A program made the position numbers and the translations under genes. Shown here piece by piece: positions 53,627-64,000 of a DNA stretch of 64,000 bases. The stretch is from NCBI RefSeq assembly GCF_020360975.1, contig NW_025408668.1:7068001-7132000 (forward strand). Direction: 5' to 3'. Position 1 is the first letter of the stretch; each line of letters opens with the position of its first letter. The notes beneath the pieces were generated by a model. The model worked only from the letters and a program-made list of their open reading frames with translations, was not told the origin of the DNA and ran no database searches. This DNA comes from Hirsutella rhossiliensis. Its lineage: Eukaryota > Ascomycota > Sordariomycetes > Hypocreales > Ophiocordycipitaceae.

Positions 53627-56600
53627 GTGAGAGAATGGGATGTGAGCGGAAAAGCAAAAATGGACGGAGAACCGTTCATAGCAGACGTCAGGGTGAACGG
53701 CACAGACTTCGTGCCATCTCTTGTCGACTATGGCTGCCTCTGCTACGGCGCGGTTAGCAAGCGCACATTTCACTCTCTCCAGTTGCCACATATACGCGTC
53801 CAGCCGCGCATCTTGGAGAATGCAGCGGAGACGGCAAGGAGGTCAAAATCGACAAGATCACGTATGTGTCGATCGACCTCGATGGACATCAGCAGCATCG
53901 TGTTTTCATGTACGTCATCGACGATCTGAACTGGGATATGATCCTGGGTAAACGATGGATGGAAGACCAGGATGTTCACATCCATGCGAAGGAAGGATAT
54001 CTCGAGATCGGGTCCAATGGAGTTCAAGTACGAGACCGACGACGTTACCAGCCTCCACAGCTAGATGTCTCTAATGTCATGGCCGCAACCTTTTAGCAGA
54101 AGCACGCCGTGACAAACGCAAAGGCGGCATTGGAGTTCACTCGGTCACGATGGCGGATATTGACAAGGCCCTAAGACCGAAACCGAAGACTGACGTAATG
54201 GAGAAGCTGCCACCACAGTACCACAAGTGGTCTCGAGCTTTCTCAGCAACTGGCCGACCAGCTGCCCCTCATCGGCCAGGTGTGGACCTGAAGATCGAAG
54301 TGCTGAAAGACGAGCATGGCCGAGAGAAGCCCTACCCTGGGGACCGCTTTACAGCATGTCCCGCGAGGAGCTATTGGTACTACGGAAGACTCTCACAGAA
54401 CTACTCGACAAGGGATTTATTAGAGTCAGCAGCTCGCCAGCCGCGGCACCAGTCCTTATGGTGAAGAAGCCCGGCGGAGGCATCCGCTTCTGCGTGGATT
54501 ACAGAGGTTTGAACCATATAACGAAGAGGGACCGCTATCCCTTGCCCTTACTGAGCGAGACCTTGCGAACGATAGCCAAGGCAAGGTGGTTCACCAAGGT
54601 AGATGTTATAGCAGCGTTCCATAAGATCAGGGTCGCCCCGGCGACGAGGAAAGACAACTTTCAGAACGCGCTATGGATCCTTCGAATGGCTGGTAGTTCC
54701 ATTCGGCCTGACAGGCGCACCAGCAGCCTTTCAGCGGTACATTAACAGCGCGCTCCAGGATTACCTAGACGATTTTGTGTCAGCATATATCGACGATGTC
54801 CTGATCTTCTCCTCTGGAAGCCTGCAAGACCACCGCGACAAGGTCGGCAAGGTCCTCCAACGACTGATGGACGCCGGGCTGCAACTGGATATCAACAAGA
54901 GTGAATTCGAAGTCAAGGCTGTGAAATACCTTGGGTTTATCATCGAGGCGGAGTGTGGGATCCGAGTCGACCCTGAGAAGGTTGAGGCTGTGAAGGAATG
55001 GGCAACCCCGACGAATGTTAAGTCCGTGAGGAGTTTTATTGGATTCGCGAACTTCTACAGGATGTTTATGCCAGAGTTCTCGGTGATAGCGGAGCGCTAA
55101 CGCGGCTAACGAAGAAGGACGTGCCATTCCGTTGGGATGAATTGTGCGAAGAAGCCTTCGAGAAGCTCAAGGACTTGTTGATCACGGCCCCGATCCTGCA
55201 CACTTCCATCCAGAAAGGGAGACTATCGTGGAAGCAGACGCTTCAGGATTCGCGTCGGGAGGCGTGCTCTTGCAGAGAGATGATAAGGATGGACTGGTAC
55301 GACCTGTCGCATACTTCTCGAAGAAACATTCGGCAGCCGAAGCGAACTACGCTATCCATGACAAGGAGCTACTCGCCATTCTCAGATGTTTGGAGCAGTG
55401 GGAACCAGAGCTACGGGCAGTAGAGCACTTCAAGATCCTAACGGACCACAAGAACCTGAGGTACTTCTACTCGGAAAGGAGGTTGACAGAGAGACAAGTG
55501 CGGTGGTCGGAGTTCCTGTCCAGGTTCCAATTCGAGCTCGAATGGAGGCCGGGCCGCAAGGGCGGATTGCCTGACGCACTCTCTCGACGGGACCAGGATA
55601 TGCCGGCCAACTACTCCGATGAACGACTAAAGGGACGCATTATGAGGCTATTCCAAAATGATCACCTTAGAAGGGTCCCAATATCGACATTGTCTACCAA
55701 CACCGAGGGTGCCCAGGAAATCAACTTCGGAAAAGAGATCAGGATATTTGAAGATGAGGAGTTACAGCAGCTGTGGCACGCCGCACGGCAAGAAGACAAG
55801 CTTTATCAAGAACTCACGAAGCTGGTAGCAGATGGAGCGAAGAGTGTGCCAACAGACTTACAGAAGGAGAAGGTTGTCAGCATTTCAGAATGCTCATTAG
55901 ACAATAGAGGCCTGCTGTGCTTTAGAGAACGCGTCTGGATACCCGGTTCGGAGCCGCTACGTACAAAGATCATCCAGGAAACTCACGACTCTCATATCAC
56001 CGGACATCCTGGAAGGGACCTCACGTACTCGACTCTGTCGAGACGCTTCTTCTGGCCGGGTGCCGCTAGCGATGTACGTCGGTTTGTGCGCAACTGCGAG
56101 GTTTGCGGACGAAACACCATCTGGAGGGATACAAAGAAAGGACTCCTAAAGCCGCTCCCTATTCCGCAACGCATATGGAGCGAAATTACCATTGACTTTA
56201 TTACTGACCTCCCACCGTCGGGGAAAGATGGCGCGACGAACTGCATGGTGGTCACGGACCGACTCACCAAAGGCGTCGAACTCGAAGGATTGAACGATAT
56301 TTCCACAGAAGCGGTTGCAAGAAGACTCTTCGAACGACACTACCCTGTCCATGGCATCCCAACGGCTATAACCAGTGATCGGGGTCCCCAGTTTGTCAGT
56401 GGTATGTGGAAAAGTTTCTGTCAGATGCTAGGGATCGAGCAGCGGTTGTCGACGGCGTACCATCCACAAACCGACGGTGCAACAGAACGAATGAACCAAG
56501 AGGTAGAGAGGATTCTTCGGATATGGACGAATTATCTGCAGGAGAACTGGTTAGACTTGCTTCCAATCGCGATGGCGACTATTAACGAGAGGAAGCAACC

Positions 56601-57314
56601 TCCACCGGACTGAGTCCGTTCTTCTTCATGCACGGCTACCACAACGAGCCAATCCAATTAGTTGAGCATCGAAGAACGGAAGACACGACGCAGGGGGAAG
56701 CGACAGCGGAGGATTTTATTCAGAGACTACAGGACGCCACGGAGTTTGCGCAAGCAGCGATAGCTATGGCCCAGGAAATACAGCAAGCGCAAGCCAACAA
56801 GCACAGGACAGCCGCACCGAGATACGAGCCTGGGGATTGGGTATACCTCAACTTGAGAAATGTCAAAACATCGCGACCCTGCAAGAAGCTCGATTGGCTA
56901 CATGCCAAATATCAAGTGCTCGCGGAAGTTAGCCCACATGCCTACAGGTTGGATGTGCCTGGGCGCATCCATCCAGTCTTTCACGTCGACCTACTCCGGC
57001 CAGTCCCCGGAGACCCATTGCCTTCGCAGAAACTCGATCAAGAGAGTGCCCCACCGGTGCTGGTGGACGGCGAAAAGATGTACCTTGTTGAAAGAATTCT
57101 GGATGAAAGAATGGAAGGTACGCATAAGAAGGTGCTCGTAAAATGGCATGATTACTCGCAGCCTACGTGGGAACCCCTTACTACTATTCGACACACCGAT
57201 GCATGGAAGCAATGGAAGAAGCATAAAAGGAGTGTCACCTTCTCAAGTCATCTTGCCACAGATTGCCACGACCCCCCGGAAGAGGAAACGTTGGAAGGGA
57301 GGGAGGTAATGTAA
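53627..57314 (+). pseudogene. Element B pol (protease, RT, RNase H, integrase, chromodomain), frameshifted
   Basis: Protease near 53715-53760 reads LVDYGCLCYGAVS (D-Y-G instead of D-S/T-G). RT lies at 54330-55000 with YIDDVLIFSSG; RNase H from 55220 (EADASGFASGG, LTDHKNLRYF); integrase with the zinc domain HDSHITGHPG...CEVCGRN and core IDFITDLPPSG, TSDRGPQFV; and chromodomain near 57080-57190 (VERILDERM, LVKWHDYSQPTWEPL). RNase H-integrase is one long frame (55144-56613). Frame changes are near 53820, 54230, 54660, 54770, 55100 and 56612, and a stop lies at 54094. Several coincide with a shortened homopolymer. Confidence 0.85.
57293..57309 (+). other. Polypurine tract of element B
   Basis: ggaagggagggaggtaa ends at the first base of the right LTR, the expected position for plus-strand priming. 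Confidence 0.75.
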
Positions 57315-57499
57315 CGGGCAAGTTGCTTTAACGGCGGCTGCGCCGCCTAGCTTCTAGAACCTTCCATTGGCTCGAAGCTATAAAATGCTATTGTGCTCTC
57401 ATGTAGTAGATTCTCTTTCTTTCTTTCTTTCTTCTCTATCTTGATAGTAAACAGCATAGGGACTAGTTAGTTGTATCAACTCACTAGAGGCCTTTCACA
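57310..57499 (+). repeat. Right LTR of element B
   Basis: 190 bp, identical to the left LTR except TT for CC at the fifteenth and sixteenth bases. It is followed by CTCAG (57500-57504). Confidence 0.95.
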
Positions 57500-57504
57500 C
57501 TCAG
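57500..57504. repeat. Target site duplication of element B, right copy (CTCAG)
   Basis: Partner of 52038-52042. Confidence 0.9.
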
Positions 57505-57724
57505 CTCGCGGCTGACGTTTGACTTTCGCTTCCCCGAGATTGGCGCGCGCTTCTCGTCGCAGTCGATGCTGCCCATCTGGCCTCGCATGGACCCGGCTGA
57601 CCTACAGGCCAAGCACTGGCGCGTGGCCTTTGTCACGACGCCGGCCATTACCTGCCGCAACGACACGGGGGGCAACATCTCGGCGCACTCGGTCTCGCTG
57701 GCCGACGTGCTTTGCATGCAGTGA
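57505..57724 (+). CDS. Orphaned 3' end of the coiled-coil gene beyond element B
   Basis: Directly after the duplicated CTCAG the frame continues that of the exon ending at 52042 (SKML-S then SRLTFDFRFPEIG) and stays open for ~72 codons to TGA at 57722-57724. It holds LTFDFRFPEIGARF, LQAKHWRVAFVTTP and a C-terminal SVSLADVLCMQ, which looks conserved. No start codon or splice site links it to the truncated part. Confidence 0.8.
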
Positions 57725-58356
57725 GGGCGGCTCAAGGCGCTGTCCAAGGTTGACGGTCTCCCGATACGCCCCTTTTTTCCTTTGCTCTGTTCCCTTCTTC
57801 TCTTTATATTCCCCCACCCTTTCCTGATGGGTCGTGGGTATATCATTCCTCCGGCTTCCCTTTCTACATTCCCTTGGATGGTGGAACAAGAATGGTTCTT
57901 CTTTCTCTCTTACTCCTGGTTATTCAGGAATCAACGACGGGCAAGCGGTGGACGCTGGGTGGCGCGGGTATCAGCCGGCTGCATTACCGGGGTCGACGGC
58001 GGCGGCGGAGAGCTGCTCGCTTTGAATTCCTTTCTTTTTCACCTTTTGATTTTGCTTGGGGCCTTGAGGCCATGGCAGCCAGTGGTCGAGAGAAGGGGCT
58101 CGAGGGGCGCCTAATTCTTAGCACGGGCGGCGTCGCAGACTCACGCGGCGGAGGAAGGAGGAGATGACGTGCACGTCGGGAGGCCAAGGGAGACTGGTAA
58201 TGAGAGACACGGGGCAGAGAGTCGCGGGGCTAATTCACATTCGTATTTCACAACGTTGATGAGACGTGCAAGGCGTGGTGACTGCTTGTCCTACTCTAAC
58301 TATAGGTCTATACCGCTCGCACTGTAGGAGTATAGGTCTGTACCCGGGCTGACTGG
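57725..58356. other. Intergenic region
   Basis: 3' flank of the coiled-coil gene. No gene is recognised. Confidence 0.5.
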
Positions 58357-58999
58357 TCATGTCAAGGGGTCAGTGGCCGAGGCAACGGAGCCTCCTACAG
58401 GCGACCCCCGCCGTGGCGAGCCTCGGTCAGGGCGGCGGCGCCGATGCCAGGCGACGCGGAGGCCATGCAGGACGATGTCGAGGCAGAGGGGCGGGAGCAG
58501 GCGGTGGCGGAAATAGCAGCCGGCGACGAGGTCGCGGTGGCACGGGTGGCACGGGTGGCGGCAGCCCGGGTCGTGAATGGCGGCGAGGGCGTCGGCGGTG
58601 ACGGCGACGGGCCGGCGGGCGTCGGCGATGTGCCGGACGCGGGCGCACAGCGGCGTGGCGGCGCTCCCCAGCGCGGCGGGGGCGCGCAGCACGGCCTCGT
58701 CGAACGGCGCGGCGGGTCCCGGGGGCGGTGGGCGGGGCCGCTGGCCCGGCCGGGGGGCGCGGGTGGGCGCGGCGCAGGGCCGGCGGCTCGGTGTGGTTGA
58801 CGAAGTAGACGTCGACGCCGTTGCACGGGCACGGCGGCGTGCTGGCCACGATGCGCCGCAGCGCGTAGATCCGGTGCGGCCCGGCCATGTCGGCCGAGTC
58901 GTCCATCGGCGCCGCCGTGTCGAAGAGCTCGAGGTGCGGGCCGCCGCTGCCGCTGTGGGGCGGCGCCGCGGCGGGGGGGCTGCCGGACAGGCTGGACAT
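58357..58999 (-). CDS. Possible small hypothetical protein (tentative two-exon model)
   Basis: The ATG at 58999 opens a frame with protein-like sequence (SGGPHLELFDTAAPMD, YALRRIVASTPPCPCNGVDVYF). Further on, coding character moves to another frame (PFDEAVLRAPAALGSAATPLC, then a Cys/His-rich HDPGCRHPCHPCH, to a stop at 58357-58359). A 61-nt intron (complement of 58741-58801, gtcaac...ccag) joins both in frame and gives 193 residues, but it has no good branch site; an indel is the alternative. A tatatatgatatac box lies ~130-150 nt upstream of the ATG. Very GC-rich DNA makes chance frames common here. Confidence 0.35.
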
Positions 59000-59000
59000 G

Positions 59001-59691
59001 GAGATGTATCGAGCATCAACCGGCAACGCGCGCACGCTCGGGGGGAGGACGAGATGCTTTTGCCTTGCGGTTTGAAAACCCGCGTGAGGAAAGCAGCCGG
59101 CCGCTGCGGCTCGACAACCGCCTCCCCATCTATATATGATATACGCCGAACCACCAAGAGCCGCGCGGGAGCAAGCAGCATCAGCACGCCCCCGAGACCC
59201 GGGCACGCCTGTCCTGCCGCCGTTCTCGACACGCGCCGTGCCGCGGGCGACGCAGACGCGGCACACGGCCAGAAGACCCTCGCTCGTCCCCCAGCGTGGG
59301 GCGCGAGGCAGACGTGACCCGGCGCAGGAAAGGATGGCAGACACGTGGCCGAGCAGAGGAGAGAGACCAGTGCATTCCAACGGCCGTGCGCAGCATGTGC
59401 AGCCAGGAGACAATCACTTCGTCTTCCACGTCTCTCAACCACGCAGCTGAACGAAAGGCGCATTCATCCCGTATCTCGCCCAACACGGCGGCTGCAGAGG
59501 GCCGCTTCACCACAGCCATCGGACCGCCGTTGGATGCATGCACGTCGCCTAACAACCTGTTTGCAACGCAGTCACGGGCAAATGCCCTGAACCGACTTTT
59601 CTTCTCTCCGTCTGCCCAGAGACGCGAGCACCCCTTTCCGTCTCGGACCCGACACCCACACAGCCATCGCCGCCGTCTGCCTCGATGCCCT
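59001..59691. other. Intergenic region
   Basis: Upstream of the possible small gene and downstream of the aminotransferase. Open frames run through but end in no recognisable domain once the aminotransferase is spliced at 59711-59763. Confidence 0.45.
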
Positions 59692-61543
59692 CTACTCCGT
59701 CTTTCGGTGCCTAGATTCGTCCAGTCAGCCCACCATCCCAACAGCGCCTGCATCGCCACGTACTTGTTGACGACGCGCTCGATGCCGTCCAGCCCCATGC
59801 GCAGCACGTCCATGCGCGGCCCGTACGAGAAGCGCACAAAGTGGTGGCACGGGCTGTCAAACAGATCGCGCCGGCGAGACGGGTTGAGGTCGAAGAAGAT
59901 GCCCGGCACCACAATCACCTTTTCCTCCAGGCAGGCCTGGAAGAAGTTGAGCCCGTCGGAAATGGTCTCGGGCAGGCCCTCGAGGTTGAGCCAGCTAGCA
60001 TGCCCGGCATTAGCATCCGCACCGTTCGCAGCGTCGAGCCGACCAACGTACAGGTAAAAGGTAGAGTCGGGCACGTATTTGATGGCGAAGCCCATCTCTC
60101 GCAGCCGCTTCACCACGAAATCGCGCTTGTCCTGTGTCGAGTCCGTCAGCTGCGGGTCGCTCACGGCGAGCGCGGGCCATTGACGAACCCGAAAGTGACG
60201 CTGCAGGTGCACCATTTCGTTTTGCACCAGCGTTGGCTCCAGCATGGGAATGGCGGCTTCTTGGAAGGCGTGGCAGGCACCGCCGTCGAGGTAGCTCCCG
60301 CACGACCCGATCCTGCGAGCCTGTTAGCCGCACTGCGCGCAAGCACACACGTCTCGTCTACGCACGCGCTGATGTATTCCTTGGGGCCCAGGATCCAGGC
60401 GATGCGCCAGCCGGGCAGCCTGAAGCGCTTGGTCAGGCCGTCAATGATCAAGACGTCGTCCTCGTCGACGTCCTCGACGTTGGCGGCGGCCGAGATGGTG
60501 GTGCCGTCGCAGTCGCTCGTGTAGTTGTAGCCCGAGTAGAACTCGTCGCTGATAAAGGTGGCGCGGCCGCGGCAGATGTCCTGGATCTCGGCCAGCTCGG
60601 GGTTGGCGACGACGCGGCCCGTCGGGTTGCGGGGGTTCGACGTCAGGATGACCGACGTGCCGCGGGCGATTTCCTCGGCAATCTTGTCGGGGTGGATGTG
60701 ATAGCCGTCCTCCTCCGACAGGGGCACTGGGATGGCGGCAAACTGGAGGCGGGCGTGTCAGCTCGTCGTTCCCGAGACGCAAGGGGCACGCACGTTCTTG
60801 AAGAGACTCAGCATCTCGTTGTAGGCCGTGTAGTCGGGCAGGAAGAAGCTCAGGTAGGCGCTGCCCAGGACAGCGGCAATGCGGATGAGGCCCGCGCGGC
60901 CGCCGGGGACAATGGCCACGTTCTCCCACGTGTAGAGGCTGTCCTTGCCCTCGCGGTGCATCTCGTTGTAGAGCTTGGCCACGGCCTCGCGCAGGGGCCG
61001 GATGCCGGCCGTCGGGCCGTACTCGCGGGCATTGACCGAGATGGAGATGGTCTCGGGCCGCTTGAAGCAGCCGGCAATGTCGTCCTCGACCTCGGGGGCG
61101 CCCTGGCCGAGGTTTGCCCAGGCGTCGGGCTCCTCGGAGAAGCCAAACTCGGAGGCGCGCTCGGTGCACCAGACGACGCCCGTCGACGAGCGGCTGGCGT
61201 CGAGGCCGGCGTGGGGCATGTGGCCCTCGTGGGCATTTCGGAACTGGCGATGGACCTTGGACTGGATCTCTGGAGGCAGACGCGCGGGTCAGCCGCAATC
61301 GGCGAGCCTGGGTTTTGCGCGGTTTTTCCTCAAGTGCGGGGGAGGGGCAAGCAAATTGGGTGGTGATGACGCCGCCGTGGTGTTGGAGGGGTCGATCCCA
61401 GTGCCGCGTTGCAGCGGCAGTGGACTCGGCAAACGTGCATTGGACTGACCGTTCATCGACGACTCGACGTTGCTGAAGCGCCGCAAGAGGGGCTTGGGCA
61501 CGCCGGTATGGCGGTTGATGGAGAACTTGCGTCCGCCGAACAT
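59692..61543 (-). CDS. Class I/II PLP-dependent aminotransferase
   Basis: Exons on the minus strand: 61450-61543, 61269-60794, 60742-60366, 60312-59764 and 59710-59692, together 504 residues. The last intron (gtacgt...gctgact...ctag, 53 nt) yields a 19-nt terminal exon and a clean end (NKHRKTE), in place of a long unlikely read-through. Fold type I aminotransferase motifs: YGPTAGIRPLREAVA, a PGGRAGL turn, TSNPRNPTGRV, FISDEFYSGYNY, the PLP lysine in GLTKRFRLPGWRIAW, and RFSYGP near the C-terminus (substrate carboxylate Arg). The N-terminus (RKFSINRHTGVPKPLLRRF) is basic and could be a targeting peptide. Substrate cannot be told. Confidence 0.88.
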
Positions 61544-63560
61544 GGTGCCTTTCTTGTTGCGCACACACGCAATCGATGGGTCAGGAGCAAGAGAGCAAGG
61601 GCGGCAGAGCGGGCCTTGCAGAGGACGAGTAGGTATAGAGGCCAAAGACGTGCCGATGTGGTGGAGAGAAGAAGAAGAAGAAGAAGAAGCAGAGGAGACT
61701 GAGCAGGCTGGCAGGACGATGACGGTTGGGCCGTGATGGATAAGTGTGGTAGGCCTCTGGAAGTGGCTTGTCTTTTTGTTTGCTCGCCGCAGGTCGACGT
61801 CGGGAGCAAGGTATGCAGGTGGTGCCTCTCGTGTCCCGGAGGACAATTCAAGGTCAATCCTTTTTAAAAAAAAATCCCTCTTGTTGCTTGTACGAAGGAG
61901 CTGACACTCTCACCCCTGTCGGCACTCAGAGAGAGAGGTAGGCAACGACGGATACAGGGGCAGCACGCTGATTGGCCCCGAGAGCTTGCTGCTAGTCGTG
62001 GAGCCTCTACAGTGCCTGTAAGGTTTGGCCGTTTCTGCGGCCTTCAACTGCGCCAGTACGGATACCTGCGTCCTGCCAGTCGTCATCCTGTCTCTCAAGA
62101 GCCCCCTGCGTGAGACGCCGGGTCGGAAGAAGCGGCACGGCTGAGACTTGGATCGGGTGTCTCACGACTACTCTGTACAGTACGGATTGTATCTACGAAA
62201 TGCACCCTGATGAATGTTGCATCTCGACATGCATCAAAGCCGTGGGAAAGGGGAACAAACCGTGTCGACTCTTGGCATCTGCCGAGGTGCAACCCCCCAA
62301 TCTACTATCCGTCTCGTCAACGGCCATGACACGACTGTTGTTGCCCTGTGTTTCCCCAAAACAGACAGCAATCCCAGAGGGCATGCTCCATATGCTGTCC
62401 GTCTCGAGGCCCAGCCGAGCCAACGACGTGTCCGCAGCCGCCCATCGCCGGCGTTCCGTCCTTGGGGGCCGTTGAGCAAGCGACATCCGAGACATGCTAC
62501 CCCCCCCGTCCCCCTCCCCCCCAAAGAAAGAAAGAAAGAAAGAAAGAAAGCAAGACAGGGAGGGGAAAAAAGACAAGGAGGAAAAAACCCCTCCCCCTGC
62601 TGCGCGTCATCGCCATCCAAGCTCGAGCGGGTCACTAATTACCCGATTGTCGATATACGGGCGTGTGCTGAAGTGACAACTGCAGGGGCTCATGCTACAC
62701 AGTATAGTGACGCTGCAGGTCCACGTCAGGCAAACGGAAAGGCGGCAGCCACTCGAGAAGCCACTCGAGAGGTGCAGCCGTATTTTCTCGCGTCCTCCAT
62801 GCCTTCTTCCATCGCAGCCATCGCAAGCTTTCGTGTCCCCCAGCTCCCTCCCTACCATGACTGGTGGCTTTTCGGCGTAACAGCCCATCCAAGTATCGCG
62901 ACGGTGGCCGGACTGGTCAACCTACTACACCCTCGTTTGCCCGCCGTCGCCTACTGTACGCATCCCGTTCTTCCCTCACCGTCTGCCAGTTGACAGCCAG
63001 GGCACTTCAATCCCATTTACATGCTTTGTCGGAGCAGTCCCGTCTCCGCCGCCTCGACTCCAGCTCCCACCCTCGCAAGACAAGACGTCGACGCGGCTCC
63101 TGGCGGGCGCCATGCCACCGCCCTCGCCAGGCCTCCCCGCGCCGTCTCACTCGTCCTCGGCCTGGGACCAAGCAGCTACTACGACGACCAAAACGCTTCT
63201 TCACCGTCAAGACGACTGGGGCCCGCCCTCCGACAGTTCCCGCGACAATGAGCCCAGTCCCAGCAAGCGACCCAAGGTGAAAACGCCATGGTATATTGCA
63301 AGAAACCTGTTTCACGCGGCTGCTACGTATTCTCAATATTGCATCATCATACATGGTCACCATGGATCGAGCCCATTGTTGCCATCAGCCTCGCCACACC
63401 ATCGACTAGGCCTCGGTCGTGTATCCGGCACATCACCGCCTCGCCCCCATTTTCAAAAAAACACCCTCAACGCCCAGTTCCACAACAACGCCCCGGGAGC
63501 ATCCCATTGTGCCCGAATCAAGAAGCCGCCCACCCATTTCAAACGCTCATGCGACTCCCA
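61544..63560. other. Long intergenic region with simple repeats
   Basis: About 2 kb. A (GAA)n run lies at about 61667-61691 and an (AAAG)n run at about 62523-62549. The left part is the aminotransferase promoter, the right part the 3' flank of the bZIP gene. No gene is seen. Confidence 0.5.
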
Positions 63561-64000
63561 TCACCGGTCCTCTTTGGCGGCCGCAGGGCCCGACGCTTTG
63601 GCAGATGCCGCCTTTCTTTTTTCGCTCGCGTGCTTTGTAAAATCTTTCCAGAGCGCCGTGATGTCGTCGCTGCCCTCGTTCTTCTCTACAAGCAGATTCT
63701 TGAGCCACTTGTTCTCCGTCTCCAGCTGGGACACCTTGGACTCCAGGCCATTGATCTTCTCCGTCATCTCCTTGGCCGACTTCTCGAGGGCTTGCTCTCG
63801 CTGCTTCTTCTTGATCCGGAAGCGGGCGCTGGCGGCCGTGTTGCGCCTCCGCTTGTCCTCCTCGGCGGCCACGCGCGTCGGCTCCTCGTAAGCCACCTCT
63901 TGGCCGGGCCCGGACATGGCATCGGCCTTGCGCTTGTCGGCAGGCCGGGGATCGGTCTGTAAGAACTGCGTCTGCTGTTGGGTGACTTGTGCGGGGGTAT
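63561..64000 (-). CDS. CYS-3/MetR-like bZIP sulfur regulator, C-terminal part (5' end outside window)
   Basis: The frame is open from the right edge to a stop at 63561-63563, about 145 residues. The internal ATG at 63917 is probably not the start because coding-like Gln-rich sequence (TQQQTQFLQTDP) runs in frame upstream. The bZIP basic region (RRRNTAASARFRIKKKQRE) and a leucine zipper (KINGLESKVSQLETENKWLKNLLVEKN) are close to Neurospora CYS-3 and Aspergillus MetR as I remember them; these activate sulfur-uptake genes under sulfur limitation. A short basic C-terminal tail follows. Confidence 0.82.
   Translation of the reverse strand, partial: TPAQVTQQQTQFLQTDPRPADKRKADAMSGPGQEVAYEEPTRVAAEEDKRRRNTAASARFRIKKKQREQALEKSAKEMTEKINGLESKVSQLETENKWLKNLLVEKNEGSDDITALWKDFTKHASEKRKAASAKASGPAAAKEDR

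Larger units (their letters stand above)
52043..57499 (+). mobile_element. Element B: Ty3/Gypsy chromovirus LTR retrotransposon
   Basis: 5,457 bp with two 190-bp LTRs (TGTAACGGG...CCTTTCACA) that differ only by CC versus TT at positions 15-16 of the LTR. Gag, protease, RT, RNase H, integrase and chromodomain lie in order but in several frames. It shares LTR ends, domain order, pol wording and the self-complementary primer site with element A, so they are related families, but internal DNA and LTR bodies differ. It is inserted in sense in the last exon of the coiled-coil gene. Confidence 0.95.

Noticed and set aside
59181..59691. Read-through extension of the aminotransferase to 59181
   Set aside because: The added ~170 residues are Arg/Ala/Ser-rich without domain character and a good intron with an immediate stop explains the end.
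1..64000. Secondary-metabolite gene cluster around the Zn2Cys6 factor
   Set aside because: No polyketide synthase, NRPS, terpene cyclase or P450 is present; neighbours are housekeeping genes.
1..64000. CRISPR arrays, bacterial operons, rRNA or tRNA genes
   Set aside because: The window is eukaryotic with spliceosomal introns. No spaced repeats, rRNA stretches or convincing tRNA A/B boxes were seen by eye; a tRNA scan was not possible.

Overview
This window comes from a filamentous ascomycete, most likely a Sordariomycete and probably Hypocreales. The reasons are short 50-70 nt introns with GT...AG ends and ctaac/ctgac branch sites, GC-rich coding DNA, and a characteristic gene set: HET-C, a CYS-3/MetR-type bZIP, a divergent FET3/FTR1 pair, and a Zn2Cys6 regulator. 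Species cannot be named from sequence alone.

Housekeeping genes from left to right: a C-terminal fragment of an unknown protein (2-616); dynactin p150Glued (1278-5381); SRP19/SEC65 (minus, 5770-6678); a CCCH zinc-finger protein (minus, 14614 to 12953, last exon at 7556-7663); a Zn2Cys6 transcription factor (minus, 15313-17873); OMP decarboxylase (minus, 18856-19959); phosphatidylinositol synthase (22473-23567); Fet3-type ferroxidase (minus, 24462-26627) back to back with the Ftr1 iron permease (27906-29191); an unknown protein (minus, 29423-30883); a mitochondrial-type PP2C phosphatase (32095-33876); HET-C (minus, 34330-36856); Scs7-type sphingolipid alpha-hydroxylase (44046-45267); an RBM39/CAPER-like splicing factor (45962-47675); an unknown coiled-coil protein (49874 onward, tail at 57505-57724); a class I/II aminotransferase (minus, 59692-61543); and the C-terminal part of a CYS-3/MetR-like bZIP (minus, 63561 to the right edge).

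Three retrotransposons account for about 16.5 kb. Element A (7738-12951) and element B (52043-57499) are Ty3/Gypsy chromoviruses with complete, nearly identical LTRs, 5-bp target duplications and a chromodomain. Both have a primer-binding site that is the exact reverse complement of an 11-12 nt stretch inside their own LTR. This is the signature of Tf1/sushi-type self-priming. A Tad-like LINE (37478-43320, minus) is complete from 5' end to a (TTTAG)n tail and is flanked by a perfect 16-bp duplication.

Both LTR elements have landed in the 3' part of a protein-coding gene. Element A sits exactly on the 5' splice site of the last intron of the CCCH gene, in antisense. Element B sits inside the last exon of the coiled-coil gene, in sense, and cuts off its last 70 or so residues. 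The orphaned 3' pieces of both genes are still present and open on the far side of each element.

The best regulatory signal is in the FET3-FTR1 intergenic region: a perfect ATCTGATAA (SreA-type GATA site), a second GATA site and a CCAATCA box within about 65 bp, as expected for iron-dependent control of a high-affinity iron uptake pair.
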